Shown here piece after piece: positions 26,528 to 35,847 of a stretch of DNA of 64,000 nt. Origin of the DNA: Undibacterium paludis (GTDB taxonomy: Bacteria; Pseudomonadota; Gammaproteobacteria; Burkholderiales; Burkholderiaceae_D); the NCBI RefSeq assembly GCF_022568815.1, contig NZ_JAKZHX010000012.1, positions 124,001 through 188,000 on the forward strand, written 5' to 3'. The notes below the pieces were generated by a model, which was not told the origin of the DNA, did no database searches, and worked only from the letters and a program-made list of their open reading frames with translations. The position numbers and the translations under genes are program-made. How positions within the stretch are numbered: position 1 is the first letter of the stretch; each line of letters starts with the position of its first letter.

Positions 26528-27241
26528 TCAGGGATGGGGTTTGTCCTTGCGATCAGGCTGGACGATTTGCCCCAGGTCCTTGCCTTGTTGTGCCAGCAGG
26601 CTTTCCAGTGCCGGCATCAGCGGACCCAGGGTTTCGGCCAGCATGGTGCGTACGGTGTCGACCACGACTTGCGTGGTCCGTTCAATTTCTATGTTCAGGC
26701 TGGAACCGGCTTTTTTCTCGGCAAAGACGGTCATGCGCAGGGTTTCCGGGATCAGCCAGACTTCAAACCAGCCTTCCTGGCGATTGACTTCAGCAATCGT
26801 CAGACTCGCACCATTGATGGCGATATAGCCTTTGGCGAAGATGTAACGCAGCCATTCTGGCGGCACCGCGATGCGTATCACATAATTGTTTTCGAGCGCG
26901 CGTATCTGGGCGATATGGGCTTTGAAGTCGATATGGCCAGACAGGGGATGGCCGCCAATTTCAGCACCGTCTTTGGCAGCCCGTTCTACGTTGACACGGC
27001 CATCCTGCGCATATTCACCCAGAGTGGTAATGGCCAGGCTCTGCTGCATGACATCGAATTCTGCAGCGCTGTCGCCATGCAGGGCCGTTACAGTCAGACA
27101 GACACCATCAACCGCTACGCTGGCGCCAATCTCCAGATCCTTGCAAAAACCCTGGGGAAATTCCAGCTGGTAAGTACGCAAACCTGTTTTGTCGCTGACT
27201 TGCGCAATGCGGGCTATGCCCTGAACGATGCCTGTGAACAT
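26528..27241 (-). CDS. ribE: Riboflavin synthase, alpha chain
   Basis: It makes riboflavin by dismutation of two 6,7-dimethyl-8-ribityllumazine molecules. The 237-residue chain shows the two lumazine-binding repeats: MFTGIVQGIARI...GASVAVDGVCLTVTAL...NVERA and GGHPLSGHIDFKAHI...YIFAKGYIAINGASLTIAEV...VWLIPETL. The C-terminal NIEIERTTQVVVDTVRTML is typical of the E. coli-like branch. The last 30 residues (ESLLAQQGKDLGQIVQPDRKDKPHP) are a polar extension beyond the usual ~210 length. No ribD or ribBA is adjacent, so it may be a second copy outside the main rib operon. No FMN riboswitch was recognised upstream. Confidence 0.93.
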   Translation of the reverse strand: MFTGIVQGIARIAQVSDKTGLRTYQLEFPQGFCKDLEIGASVAVDGVCLTVTALHGDSAAEFDVMQQSLAITTLGEYAQDGRVNVERAAKDGAEIGGHPLSGHIDFKAHIAQIRALENNYVIRIAVPPEWLRYIFAKGYIAINGASLTIAEVNRQEGWFEVWLIPETLRMTVFAEKKAGSSLNIEIERTTQVVVDTVRTMLAETLGPLMPALESLLAQQGKDLGQIVQPDRKDKPHP

Positions 27242-27317
27242 AATGATTTCAGTGATATTTCAGTAATAAAGGATGATGCAGATTGTAAGCCATCTGGTGA
27301 AAAGCACACGCTCATGT

Positions 27318-29345
27318 TCAATCGTTAGTCCCTGCCTGCGTGACCAATGGCAGCTCCACAATAAAATTGCAGCCCTGGCCGACAACACTTTCACAGTGAA
27401 CTTTGCCCCCGCAGGCCTCACTGAGTTTTTTGACGATGGAAAGGCCCAGGCCGGTCGAATGTTCGCCAGCTGTCGGCAGGCTGGAGAGTTTGGAGAATTT
27501 TTCAAACAGGTGTTGCTGGTCTTCTGTTGACAAACCCGGGCCTTCGTCGCGCACCTGGAAAATGCCATAGGTCTGGTTGCTGCTGACGCTGAGCCAGATT
27601 TGTTTGCCCAGTGGTGAATACTTGATGGCGTTGGAAAGCAGATTGTCAATCATCTGCACACAAGCATCCAAATCAGCATTCACCATCACGGCTTGCGCCG
27701 TTTCCATGTTCAATTGCAGGTCTTTGGCCTTGAGCATTTCTTCGTATTGATGGGCAACATCCTGCAGGACTTTGCCCAGATCAAGCGGCTGCAATTGCAG
27801 ATGGAGGTTGCCGGTATCCATGGCATTGACATCGAGCAGGTTGCTGATGATGCGCATCATGCGCTGGCCGCTGTGGCTGATGCGTTCGAGATAATGCTGG
27901 CGTTGCTGTTCCGGCATTTTCTCGTAGAGTTTTCGCAGCAGGTCGCTCATGCCTATGATGCTGGTCAGCGGGTTTTTCAGGTCATGGGCGGCAATGCCGA
28001 GAAAATCGTTTTTGTCCTTGTCCAGTCTTTGCAGCCGGTTGACGGCTTCGGCCAGTTCCATCGTGCGCTGTTTGACCAGGGTGTCAAGTTCCTGTTCACT
28101 ACGCTGGGATATCTCCAGCAGCTTGGCCTGGCTTTGCTGATGCTCGCGCTTGATGAGGTTGATATGGTCAGCCTGAGCCAGAGCCAGCAAAATTACTTCT
28201 ATGGCAGAACCTATCTGGAAGCCATAGTCGCTGGCCCAGCTCGATTCTATGATGCCGAGATTGCGCATGGTCACCATCATGGCGCCGGTAATCCAGGCGA
28301 TCGATGCCAGCATGACGATGTAGCCTGGCCGGTAGCCCTGCAAGCCCACATACAGGCAGACCGGCAAGACCACCAGCAGTTGCAGCATGCCCAGGGTTTG
28401 TACAAACGGCGCGACTACCGGGTTATAACCGGCCAGCACGGCCATGGCACCGCAGGCGGCGCCGATCTGCACCAGGCGGAAGAACCAGTTGACACGTGGC
28501 AAGCGTTGGCCCAGTTGTAAAAATGTCGACATGAACAACGATATGCACAGCAGTATCAGCGGTGAAATCAGGCCAGGGATGATGTCGACCAGGGCCGGCC
28601 AGTTGGGTGCGAGATACATGCCGATATGGCCATTGGTGCTCATGCCGGCAATCAGGGTAGTGGTGGAGAGCAGCAGGTAATATCCCATGGCGCGGCTGCG
28701 GTATGATGCGGCCAGCATCAGGTTATACAGGATCATCGCCAGCATGATGCCGTAGTACACGCCCATCATGTTGGAGATGAAATTCGATTCTTCCACAAAG
28801 GTTTGCGGTGTCGACAGGGTCGCCCGTAAAAATACCGAACTGGTGCTTTGCACTCGCAGATAGACCACGGTGGTGTCTGTCGAAAGCAGGTTCAGTAAAA
28901 ATACCGGGTAATGATGGCGAACTTCCAGCGAAGAGAAAGGCAGGCGGTCACCAGCCCTGTGGACATCCATGCTGCCATCTGCCCTGGGGTGATACAGGCG
29001 CAGATCGTCGAGCATGACGGGGGTGATTTCCATCAGCCATTGCTGGCTGACGGTGAGTTTGCTTCTCTGCAGGTCAAGCCTGAGCCAGAACACGGATTTT
29101 GAATACGATGCACGTAGATTACCCGGCAAGTGCCTGAATTGGCTGGCGTATTCGGGTTTGAGGATGTCCTGGATGTCGAGTTTGCCTGTCTTGTCTTCAA
29201 GCAAGTCGAATTGAGACGTCAGGGACAGCTTGCCCTGGTCACTGTCCAGGCTCAGTGTCGCTGCATGCAGGTTGCCTCCACCCAGGCAAAGGTAAAGTGC
29301 AAGTAACAATAATAAGCGTACACAGTTCAGGCTGTTTGCAGGCAT
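27318..29345 (-). CDS. 7TMR-DISM sensor histidine kinase
   Basis: 675 residues from ATG 29345. Order: signal peptide (MPANSLNCVRLLLLLALYLCLG..LHA), periplasmic 7TMR-DISMED2 sensor (about 25-165), seven membrane spans (about 185-385), a coiled-coil with QAKLLEISQRSEQELDTLVKQRT, HisKA with phospho-acceptor His454 in GIAAHDLKNPLTS, and HATPase_c with DNLLSNAIKYSP, GPGLS and GEHSTGLGLSIVKKLSEACGG. DISM sensors typically bind carbohydrates or small metabolites. No response regulator is adjacent, so it is an orphan kinase. The frame is open 17 codons upstream of the chosen start. Confidence 0.93.
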   Translation of the reverse strand: MPANSLNCVRLLLLLALYLCLGGGNLHAATLSLDSDQGKLSLTSQFDLLEDKTGKLDIQDILKPEYASQFRHLPGNLRASYSKSVFWLRLDLQRSKLTVSQQWLMEITPVMLDDLRLYHPRADGSMDVHRAGDRLPFSSLEVRHHYPVFLLNLLSTDTTVVYLRVQSTSSVFLRATLSTPQTFVEESNFISNMMGVYYGIMLAMILYNLMLAASYRSRAMGYYLLLSTTTLIAGMSTNGHIGMYLAPNWPALVDIIPGLISPLILLCISLFMSTFLQLGQRLPRVNWFFRLVQIGAACGAMAVLAGYNPVVAPFVQTLGMLQLLVVLPVCLYVGLQGYRPGYIVMLASIAWITGAMMVTMRNLGIIESSWASDYGFQIGSAIEVILLALAQADHINLIKREHQQSQAKLLEISQRSEQELDTLVKQRTMELAEAVNRLQRLDKDKNDFLGIAAHDLKNPLTSIIGMSDLLRKLYEKMPEQQRQHYLERISHSGQRMMRIISNLLDVNAMDTGNLHLQLQPLDLGKVLQDVAHQYEEMLKAKDLQLNMETAQAVMVNADLDACVQMIDNLLSNAIKYSPLGKQIWLSVSSNQTYGIFQVRDEGPGLSTEDQQHLFEKFSKLSSLPTAGEHSTGLGLSIVKKLSEACGGKVHCESVVGQGCNFIVELPLVTQAGTND

Positions 29346-29499
29346 CGTTGACTGGTCGTGTTGGATGAGTGCCGCCTTGCAACGAGTGACAGGCAAGGCG
29401 ACATAGCTTCAGACTAGCAAGTTTTACTGCGGGCAGCAATAGCACTTATCCATGCTGATGCCATCCGGATACAGCCGGCGTCAGCGCGAATCATTACAC

Positions 29500-30492
29500 T
29501 CAAGTATCAAGCAGCACGTCATGCTCAAGTTCAGGTATCAGATTGGAATGCGTCATATTCACCAGGTTCTGGCGCAGCCATTGATGGGCCGGGTTACGGC
29601 TGTCACGTTCATGCCAGAGCATGTCGATGTGGACGTCAGGCATGGCGAAAGGCAGTTCTTTCCAGATCAGGGCTTCGGTCATGCCGGTGGCAGAGATCAG
29701 GTGGCGCGGCAGCACTGTCAGCAGGTCGGAATTGGCTACCACACGACCACCGGTAAAGAACTGGTTAACTGTCAGCAGGATACGCCGCTCACGGCCCATC
29801 TGGCTCAGTGCTTCATCGACCAGACCATGAGCGCGCCCCGAAAAACTCACCAGCAGGTGTTTTGCATTGCAATAATCATCAATGGTCAGCTTGCTGGCAG
29901 CCAGCGGGTGGTCTTGCCGCATCACGCAGACATAGTGGCCGGAATACAGGCGTTCATGGCGTATGGCGCTGTTGGCAGCGCCCTGACCACCGGTCAGCTG
30001 GGCGACTACGCCAGGGAAAAAGCCGATGGCGATATCAATATCGCCACGCATCAGCATGGGGCGGGGTTCACGTGTGGTCAGTGGCACCATGCGGGCATTG
30101 ACACCGGGGGCGTCTTTTTCTATCGCCTTGACCAGGGTAGGCATCCATAGCGCTGCCGTGGCGTCGGCCATGGCCATGCGGAAGGTGGTCTGGGCCTTGG
30201 AGACATCAAAACTGGCTGGAGCGATCGCACTTTCCAGACTGGACAGGGCCTGACGTATGGCCGGCCACAGGGTTTCTGCCCTTGGTGTCGGCTTCACCCC
30301 GTAGGCCGTACGAATCAAGAGTTCATCACCCAAAGAATGGCGCAGGCGCTTCAAGGCGTTGGAGACGGCCGGTTGCGTCATTGCCAGCTTGTCAGCCGCA
30401 CGGGTGAGGTTCTGTTCGATCATGACTGCATCAAAAACCCGCAGCAGGTTTAAATCCAATGTCAGGAAATTCACTTTATCCACCCTGGTCAT
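29500..30492 (-). CDS. LysR-family transcriptional regulator
   Basis: 330 residues. The N-terminal helix-turn-helix LDLNLLRVFDAVMIEQNLTRAADKLAMTQPAVSNALKRLRHSLGDELLIRTAYGVKPTPRAE is typical of the NodD/SyrM/PcpR-like group of LysR proteins. The effector domain covers about 95-310 (MRGDIDIAIGFFPG, SLLTVLPRHL-like NSDLLTVLPRHLISATG, HERDSRNPAHQWLRQNL). It is divergent from two small genes and has a symmetric AT-rich site in the shared promoter. The target is probably the divergent pair and/or itself. Confidence 0.92.
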   Translation of the reverse strand: MTRVDKVNFLTLDLNLLRVFDAVMIEQNLTRAADKLAMTQPAVSNALKRLRHSLGDELLIRTAYGVKPTPRAETLWPAIRQALSSLESAIAPASFDVSKAQTTFRMAMADATAALWMPTLVKAIEKDAPGVNARMVPLTTREPRPMLMRGDIDIAIGFFPGVVAQLTGGQGAANSAIRHERLYSGHYVCVMRQDHPLAASKLTIDDYCNAKHLLVSFSGRAHGLVDEALSQMGRERRILLTVNQFFTGGRVVANSDLLTVLPRHLISATGMTEALIWKELPFAMPDVHIDMLWHERDSRNPAHQWLRQNLVNMTHSNLIPELEHDVLLDT

Positions 30493-30533
30493 GTAGTAAA
30501 CAACAATTATTCACAAAAAGCATAATTGATATG

Positions 30534-30554
30534 ATAAATCAAAATTAGATTTAT
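30534..30554. promoter_or_regulatory. Candidate LysR operator
   Basis: ATAAATC (30534-30540), seven-base spacer, GATTTAT (30548-30554): a perfect AT-rich inverted repeat containing the LysR-type T-N11-A pattern. It is 41 bp from the LysR start and 57 bp from the divergent gene. Confidence 0.55.
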
Positions 30555-30611
30555 ATGATGCAGTGCAATATGATGACCTCATTACAAAGTGTTTAAAGAG
30601 TGGAGTAAATC

Positions 30612-30929
30612 ATGAGTTTCCTGACTATCGCCTTCCCAGTCGCCAATGCGCTGCCCGTTTCCCAAATCGCCATCAGTGCCGTTGTTGGCGCTGCCCGTCC
30701 TCTGCTGGGCCTAGGTATTCTGGCCACCATGCTGATCGTATTCAAGCCTATGCTGGTTGGCATGCTGCGCGCAGCCCTGCTGGTCATCAGCCCGAAAAAA
30801 ACCCGCGAAGAAAAAACAGCCGGCCGCAACCTGCGCAATATGCTGGCCATTCATCGCATCGCCAATGACCTCGACGGCACATCGCCAAACATGGCCGCTG
30901 AACTGCGCGCCATGGCTGCACGTGGCTGA
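30612..30929 (+). CDS. Small membrane-anchored protein of unknown function
   Basis: 105 residues. The hydrophobic N-terminal half has one or two spans (LPVSQIAISAVVGAARPLLGLGILATMLIVFKPMLVGMLRAALLVI), and the basic cytoplasmic tail is SPKKTREEKTAGRNLRNMLAIHRIANDLDGTSPNMAAELRAMAARG. GGAG six bases before the ATG is a strong ribosome-binding site. I do not recognise the family. Its position between a divergent LysR gene and a DUF2798 gene suggests LysR control. Confidence 0.7.
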   Translation: MSFLTIAFPVANALPVSQIAISAVVGAARPLLGLGILATMLIVFKPMLVGMLRAALLVISPKKTREEKTAGRNLRNMLAIHRIANDLDGTSPNMAAELRAMAARG

Positions 30930-31012
30930 TCGCAACTAGTCCTAGCCGATGTCTGGTCGCCCCTGATCAGACATCAAATTTTAGTATAGCGTTTAATCAA
31001 TTTATTGTCGTC

Positions 31013-31414
31013 ATGCAAGAATCGTCTTTGTACTCACTGGCCACAATCTCTGGATCTTTACCTCACCAGCCGCGCGCCGTGGCCGGTTCGAGGAGTCTGG
31101 CATCGATGTTGCCAACCATCCTGACTACTGGTGTGGTCAGTCTGGTGGCGACGGCAGTCATGCGCATGTTGTGGATGGGTGTTGGTCATGATTTCTTCGG
31201 CGCCTGGATGGAAGCCTGGCTGACCGTGTGGCCTATCGCTTTCCCAGCGGCATATATCAGCAAACCGCTGATCAATAAACTGGCGCGCCGCCTGAGCAGG
31301 CCTCTGCCAGCCGCAACCGGCTTTGGTGTCAGTGCGGTGATGCAGGCATCAGACCAGGCTACGGCACAGAGTGGTCTGCAACGCAAGATCAATGTGTTGC
31401 CTATACATCGCTAA
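31013..31414 (+). CDS. DUF2798 family membrane protein
   Basis: 133 residues with two predicted spans. The core MLPTILTTGVVSLVATAVMRMLWMGVGHDFFGAWMEAWLTVWPIAFPAAYISKPLINKLARRL matches DUF2798 (two helices linked by a F-x-x-x-W-x-x-x-W-x-x-x-WPIAFP signature). Flanks are polar. Function of the family is unknown. It ends in front of a strong rho-independent terminator and lies 83 bp after the preceding small gene, probably in the same transcript. Confidence 0.82.
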   Translation: MQESSLYSLATISGSLPHQPRAVAGSRSLASMLPTILTTGVVSLVATAVMRMLWMGVGHDFFGAWMEAWLTVWPIAFPAAYISKPLINKLARRLSRPLPAATGFGVSAVMQASDQATAQSGLQRKINVLPIHR

Positions 31415-31443
31415 GCATCGATAAAACAGGTCTCAATAGCCAG

Positions 31444-31480
31444 AAAGCCACAGCATCAGCCTGTGGCTTTTTTGTTTTTT
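31444..31480 (+). terminator. Rho-independent terminator after the DUF2798 gene
   Basis: AAAGCCACAG (31444-31453), loop CATCAGC, CTGTGGCTTT (31461-31470), then TTTGTTTTTT. The structure overlaps the last codons of the convergent binding-protein gene. Confidence 0.85.
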
Positions 31481-32226
31481 GTACCTGACAGCTCTGTACA
31501 CTGCGTCATGTATTCCTGCATGACTTCTTCCTGTATGCGTTTGATGCTGCCATCCTTTTCCATTGCACGCAAGACATTGTCCAGCTCTGGCAGCAGGTGC
31601 TGATGACGGCTGTGCAGGAAGTGGTAGCCCAGCCTTCTTTCCAGCGATGGTTCCAGCATGTGGACTTGATTCAGGCCCAGTTTGCGCACCAGACAAAAAG
31701 CAAAGCGTGAATCCACCGCGACATCAGTACGACCTGCATCCAGTTTTCTGAACAGCGACTCCAGGTTGGGGGCGGTTTCTTTTTGTGGCACGTTCTTGAG
31801 ACGGTCTTCAAAATACGTGACACCACTCACATAGCCAACCTGATAAGGCTTCAGGCTGTCGTAACCATCTACGGTAAAATTTTTTTTGGTCGCGAAAACG
31901 ACGGCTTCTTCTATCATGATGGGCACACTGCTTTTGACAGAATCAGGCAGGCCGCTATCGATGATCTTGGCAGAATAAGCATCGAGTTTGCCGGCGGCCC
32001 ACATGCTCATGGCGCGCGCGGCAGGCAGGGCAATGAAATTGACCTTGATACCCATCTGCGCATAGGCTGTACCCAGAATTTTCTGGGCTGCCATGGTGCT
32101 GGGACGGTTGACGTCGGGATAAGCAATATCAAAACGGGTATCCTCGCGGGACCAGGCTGTTACCGGCACGGTAAGACTGATACTCAGTGCCATGACTGTG
32201 AATAGTCCGCCAGTTTGTAGACGCAT
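31456..32226 (-). CDS. Periplasmic solute-binding protein (transporter substrate-binding family)
   Basis: 256 residues from ATG 32224-32226. The signal peptide is MRLQTGGLFTVMALSISLTV, with cleavage near TAWS. The SBP_bac_3-like fold shows FDIAYPDVNRPSTMAAQKILGTAYAQMGIKVNFIALPAARAMSMWAAGKLDA, PYQVGYVSGVTYFEDRL, LFRKLDAGRTDVAVDSRFAFC and LPELDNVLRAMEKDGSIKRIQEEVMQEYM. No ABC permease or ATPase genes are adjacent, so it may be an orphan receptor, as is common among related betaproteobacterial proteins. The upstream frame is open for 71 codons but overlaps the pckG terminator, so the internal ATG is preferred. Confidence 0.82.
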   Translation of the reverse strand: MRLQTGGLFTVMALSISLTVPVTAWSREDTRFDIAYPDVNRPSTMAAQKILGTAYAQMGIKVNFIALPAARAMSMWAAGKLDAYSAKIIDSGLPDSVKSSVPIMIEEAVVFATKKNFTVDGYDSLKPYQVGYVSGVTYFEDRLKNVPQKETAPNLESLFRKLDAGRTDVAVDSRFAFCLVRKLGLNQVHMLEPSLERRLGYHFLHSRHQHLLPELDNVLRAMEKDGSIKRIQEEVMQEYMTQCTELSGTKNKKATG

Positions 32227-32308
32227 GCCAGCCCCAGGTAAATGAGCGATATTCCCTGAGTATTTATACACCCGAATCCTCCGCATTTCCAGCATGTGTC
32301 TAAAAAAC

Positions 32309-32336
32309 AAAAAGCGCGACCGGGGCCGCGCTTTTT
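32309..32336 (-). terminator. Rho-independent terminator of pckG
   Basis: On the minus strand AAAAAGCGCG pairs with CGCGCTTTTT around an eight-base GC-rich loop, followed by TTGTTTTTTA. It sits 27 bp past the pckG stop. Confidence 0.88.
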
Positions 32337-32362
32337 TGACCAACTCAAAAATCAACCTACAT

Positions 32363-34213
32363 TCAAGCCGCCAGACGTTTTTCCAGAGCCAGGCGGGTTG
32401 CTTCCAGTTCAGCCGGCAAATGGTAAGCCAGTTTTTCAAACAACTCGGTATGCAGTTTCAACTCTGCTTCCCAGGCTGCCTTGTCGATGGAAGTGATGGT
32501 GTCAAACTGTGCCTGGGTGAAGTTCAGTCCTTCCCAGTTCAGGTCGCCATAGTTGGGAGTGACACCGAAGATATTTTCGACACCGCCGGCTTTGCCTTCT
32601 ATGCGTTCCAGCATCCATTTCAGGACACGCATATTGTCGCCAAAACCTGGCCAGACAAACTTGCCGTTTTCATCGGTGCGGAACCAGTTGACGCAGAAAA
32701 TGGCAGGCTGTTTTGCGCCAGTCGCTGCTATCTTATCGCCCATGTCCAGCCAGTGCTGGAAATAGTCACTCATGTTGTAACCCATGAACGGCAACATGGC
32801 GAATGGATCACGACGTACCACGCCTTGCTGACCAACGGCTGCAGCCGTGGTTTCGGAGCCCATGGTCGCTGCCATGTAGACGCCTTCTACCCAGTTGCGG
32901 GCTTCTGTCACCAATGGTACGGTTGTCGAGCGGCGGCCACCGAAGATAAAGGCCGAAATAGGCACGCCAGCCGGGTCATCCCATGCTGCATCAATCACCG
33001 GGTTTTGAGTAGCTGCCACCGTGAAACGCGCATTGGGATGAGCAGCTTTACGGCCTGTCTCTTTGGCGATTTCTGGTGTCCAGTCCTTGCCTTGCCAATC
33101 GATCAGATGCGCTGGCGCCTCCTTGCTCATGCCTTCCCACCAGACGTCGCCATCATCGGTCAGGCCGACATTGGTGAAGATGGTGTTGGCTGTCAATGAA
33201 GCCATGCAGTTGGAATTGGTCGCAGTATTGGTACCAGGCGCCACGCCAAAATAACCGGCTTCCGGGTTGATCGCATACAAACGTCCATCCTTGCCAGGTT
33301 TGATCCAGGCGATGTCATCGCCAATGGTCGTGACTTTCCAGCCTTTGATGGCGGGAATCAGCATGGCGAAATTGGTCTTGCCGCAGGCAGACGGGAAGGC
33401 TGCAGCCACATAATGCTTTTTGCCTTCTGGTGATTCCACACCCAGGATCAGCATATGTTCTGCCAGCCAGCCCTGGTCACGGCCCATTGTGGAGGCGATA
33501 CGCAGTGCAAAGCACTTCTTGCCCAGCAGCGCATTGCCACCGTAGCCGGAGCCAAAGGACCAGATTTCGCGCGTTTCTGGATAATGCACGATGTATTTGG
33601 TGCTGTTGCACGGCCATGCGACATCGGCCTGGCCTGCTGCCAGCGGCGCACCAACTGTGTGTACGCAAGGGACGAAATCGCCATCTGTGCCAAGCACGTC
33701 ATACACGGCCTTGCCCATGCGCGTCATGATACGCATATTGACTGCCACATAAGGGGAGTCAGACAGTTCAACGCCGATATGGGCGATAGGTGAACCGAGC
33801 GGCCCCATGGAGAAAGGCACGACATACATGGTGCGACCACGCATGCAGCCATCGAACAGCGGGTTCAGGGTGGCGCGCATTTCTGCCGGGGCCATCCAGT
33901 TATTGGTCGGACCTGCGTCTTCCTTGTTGGCAGAACAGATATAGGTACGGTCTTCGACGCGGGCGACGTCAGAAGGATCAGAACAGGCCAGGTAGCTGTT
34001 GGGACGTTTGGCCTCGTTGAGTTTTTTCATGGTGCCGGCGGCAACCATCTGGGCACACAGACGGTCATACTCTTCTTGCGTGCCGTCACACCAGTAGATG
34101 TTGTCAGGTTTGGTCAGGGCCGCCATATCGGCGATCCAGTTGATCAATTTCTGATGTTTCACGTAAGCGGGTGCATTCAATGCAGCCACACCTTGCATGA
34201 TGGGTTGATTCAC
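32363..34213 (-). CDS. pckG: Phosphoenolpyruvate carboxykinase (GTP)
   Basis: It converts oxaloacetate and GTP to PEP at the entry to gluconeogenesis. The 616-residue chain has the GTP-type motifs: the active-site loop [16 protein letters not shown] (P-loop Lys279), [43 protein letters not shown] and the lid region. The start is GTG at 34211-34213, chosen because GGAGG lies seven bases upstream. A strong terminator follows the gene. The 376-bp upstream region probably holds its promoter. Confidence 0.97.
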   Translation of the reverse strand: MNQPIMQGVAALNAPAYVKHQKLINWIADMAALTKPDNIYWCDGTQEEYDRLCAQMVAAGTMKKLNEAKRPNSYLACSDPSDVARVEDRTYICSANKEDAGPTNNWMAPAEMRATLNPLFDGCMRGRTMYVVPFSMGPLGSPIAHIGVELSDSPYVAVNMRIMTRMGKAVYDVLGTDGDFVPCVHTVGAPLAAGQADVAWPCNSTKYIVHYPETREIWSFGSGYGGNALLGKKCFALRIASTMGRDQGWLAEHMLILGVESPEGKKHYVAAAFPSACGKTNFAMLIPAIKGWKVTTIGDDIAWIKPGKDGRLYAINPEAGYFGVAPGTNTATNSNCMASLTANTIFTNVGLTDDGDVWWEGMSKEAPAHLIDWQGKDWTPEIAKETGRKAAHPNARFTVAATQNPVIDAAWDDPAGVPISAFIFGGRRSTTVPLVTEARNWVEGVYMAATMGSETTAAAVGQQGVVRRDPFAMLPFMGYNMSDYFQHWLDMGDKIAATGAKQPAIFCVNWFRTDENGKFVWPGFGDNMRVLKWMLERIEGKAGGVENIFGVTPNYGDLNWEGLNFTQAQFDTITSIDKAAWEAELKLHTELFEKLAYHLPAELEATRLALEKRLAA

Positions 34214-34589
34214 GATACTACCTCCAATGCCATTTCAATAAAAAAACCGGTGTAGCGGCACGGCAGGATCGTCGTTGGAATGTGGCGATGCGATCGCAGG
34301 AGAGCGCTCAAGCAAGGCGAACACCATAGCGGCGGTTCTGTCGGATAATACGAAGACAAGAGGGTGTCTTGGCTCCTGGCTTGCGCCCGGCAGGATGGCG
34401 CGGGGCGGAAGAATAAAAAGCTACGTAGGCGGTTATTGTACACGCGAGTGGAGATTCAGGCGAATTTTGCCTCAGTTTTATTATCATTGTTTTACGCTTT
34501 ATGAAAGTGAAGATTTTTCAGCCCAGCCTCTGAAAATCCCGGTTGGATGAAATTAACTGGTTTAAGCGCGTTTTAAGGAAAAATAAGTC
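34214..34589. other. 376-bp divergent promoter region of pckG and the dehydrogenase gene
   Basis: No supported gene. The left part (34214-34440) is GC-moderate with no motif I can name. The right part (34440-34560) is AT-rich with TTTTATTATCATTG and TTTATGAAAG stretches and probably carries the promoter of the plus-strand dehydrogenase gene. The pckG ribosome-binding site GGAGG is at its left edge. Confidence 0.45.
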
Positions 34590-35567
34590 ATGAAAATAGC
34601 CATACTCGATGATTATCAGGATGCAGTCCGCCACTTGCCCTGTTTTGATTTGTTGAAAGAGCATGAGGTCAAGGTTTTCAACAATACGGCAACCGGCACA
34701 GGTCAGCTGGCAATACGCCTGCAACCGTTTGACGCCGTGGTGCTGATACGCGAGCGCAGTCGCCTGACCAGGCCCTTGCTACAGAAACTGCCGAATCTGA
34801 AGCTGATTTCGCAGACCGGCAAAGTGGCTGGCAATATAGACATCGCAGCAGCGCATGAGCTTGGCATCAGCATAGCGGAAGGTGTTGGCGACCCGACTGC
34901 ACCGGCAGAACTGACCTGGGCGCTGATCATGGCAGCTTCGCGCAAATTGACGAATTACGCAGCCCTGTTACAGCAAGGCGCCTGGCAGACTTCTTCCCTG
35001 TACCCTGCCCACAATCACCTGGGCCGCGTGCTGAAGAAGCGTACCCTGGGCATCTGGGGTTACGGCAAGATAGGCAAAATGATCGCCGGTTACGCCAAGG
35101 CCTTTGGCATGCAGGTGATGGTCTGGGGCCGTGAACCCAGTCGTGCGCAGGCCGCCAGTGACGGCTTGCTGGTCGCCGCCAGCAAGGAAGCATTTTTCGC
35201 TGAATGTGATGTGATCAGCATGCATTTGCGCCTGAACGAAGCGACCAGGGGCATCGTCAGCCAGGCAGACCTGGCACTGATGAAAGCTGACGCCCTGTTC
35301 GTCAATACCAGCCGTGCCGAGCTGGTACAGCCCGGTGCCCTGGAAGCGGCACTTGATGCCGGTCAGCCCGGCTTTGCTGCAATTGATGTATTCGAGAGCG
35401 AACCGGTTACCACCGACTACCCTCTGATACGCCGTGAAAACGTCCTGGCGACGCCGCATCTTGGCTATGTGGAACAGGATAGTTATGAACTGTATTTTCG
35501 CATGGCATTCCAGAATATCGTTGACTTTGCCAACGGCAATCCACGCAATATCCTGCAAATAGCATGA
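34590..35567 (+). CDS. D-2-hydroxyacid dehydrogenase family protein
   Basis: 325 residues. The NAD-binding Rossmann motif is GIWGYGKIGKMIAGYAKAFGMQVMVWGRE (about 152-180), with catalytic-domain signatures SQTGKVAGNIDIAAA, CDVISMHLRLNEATRGIVSQADLALMKADALFVNTSRAELV, AAIDVFESEPV and the catalytic His in ATPHLGYVEQDSY. The Arg and Glu of the triad are present in the expected regions. It resembles SerA/GhrB-type enzymes lacking an ACT domain; substrate not predictable. AAGGA lies 12 bases upstream of the ATG. Confidence 0.92.
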   Translation: MKIAILDDYQDAVRHLPCFDLLKEHEVKVFNNTATGTGQLAIRLQPFDAVVLIRERSRLTRPLLQKLPNLKLISQTGKVAGNIDIAAAHELGISIAEGVGDPTAPAELTWALIMAASRKLTNYAALLQQGAWQTSSLYPAHNHLGRVLKKRTLGIWGYGKIGKMIAGYAKAFGMQVMVWGREPSRAQAASDGLLVAASKEAFFAECDVISMHLRLNEATRGIVSQADLALMKADALFVNTSRAELVQPGALEAALDAGQPGFAAIDVFESEPVTTDYPLIRRENVLATPHLGYVEQDSYELYFRMAFQNIVDFANGNPRNILQIA

Positions 35568-35847
35568 CTCCATACCTGCGTCTTCATGAATCCGGCACTG
35601 ATATGCTGATGCAAGCAAAAAATATTTTAAGATTAACATTGCAATTACTTTAACTTTGCAAAAAATGCACTAAAATGCATATTCAACACAATCAGCCCGG
35701 GTTGATTGGTGTTTTAAGTGCAATGTTTCCTGCTTGCATCATAAGCGAGGCATAGAAATAGAATATACCCAGCTTGTCGAGAGCTTGCAGCAAAGGGCAT
35801 TCATCCTTGCACTTCAGGTCCAAAAAAATTGGAAGGAGAACCTTGCG
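35568..35847. promoter_or_regulatory. Leader/promoter region of the second GGDEF/EAL gene
   Basis: A 280-bp AT-rich region without a supported gene. TTTAACTTTGCAAAAAATGC and TAAAATGCATATTC near 35648-35690 contain repeated TGCA elements and a plausible promoter. AAGGAG at 35833-35838 lies nine bases before the chosen ATG at 35848. Confidence 0.4.

Noticed and set aside
34275..34550. 91-codon frame in the pckG upstream region
   Set aside because: No ribosome-binding site, no recognisable motif, and it spans the expected promoter region.
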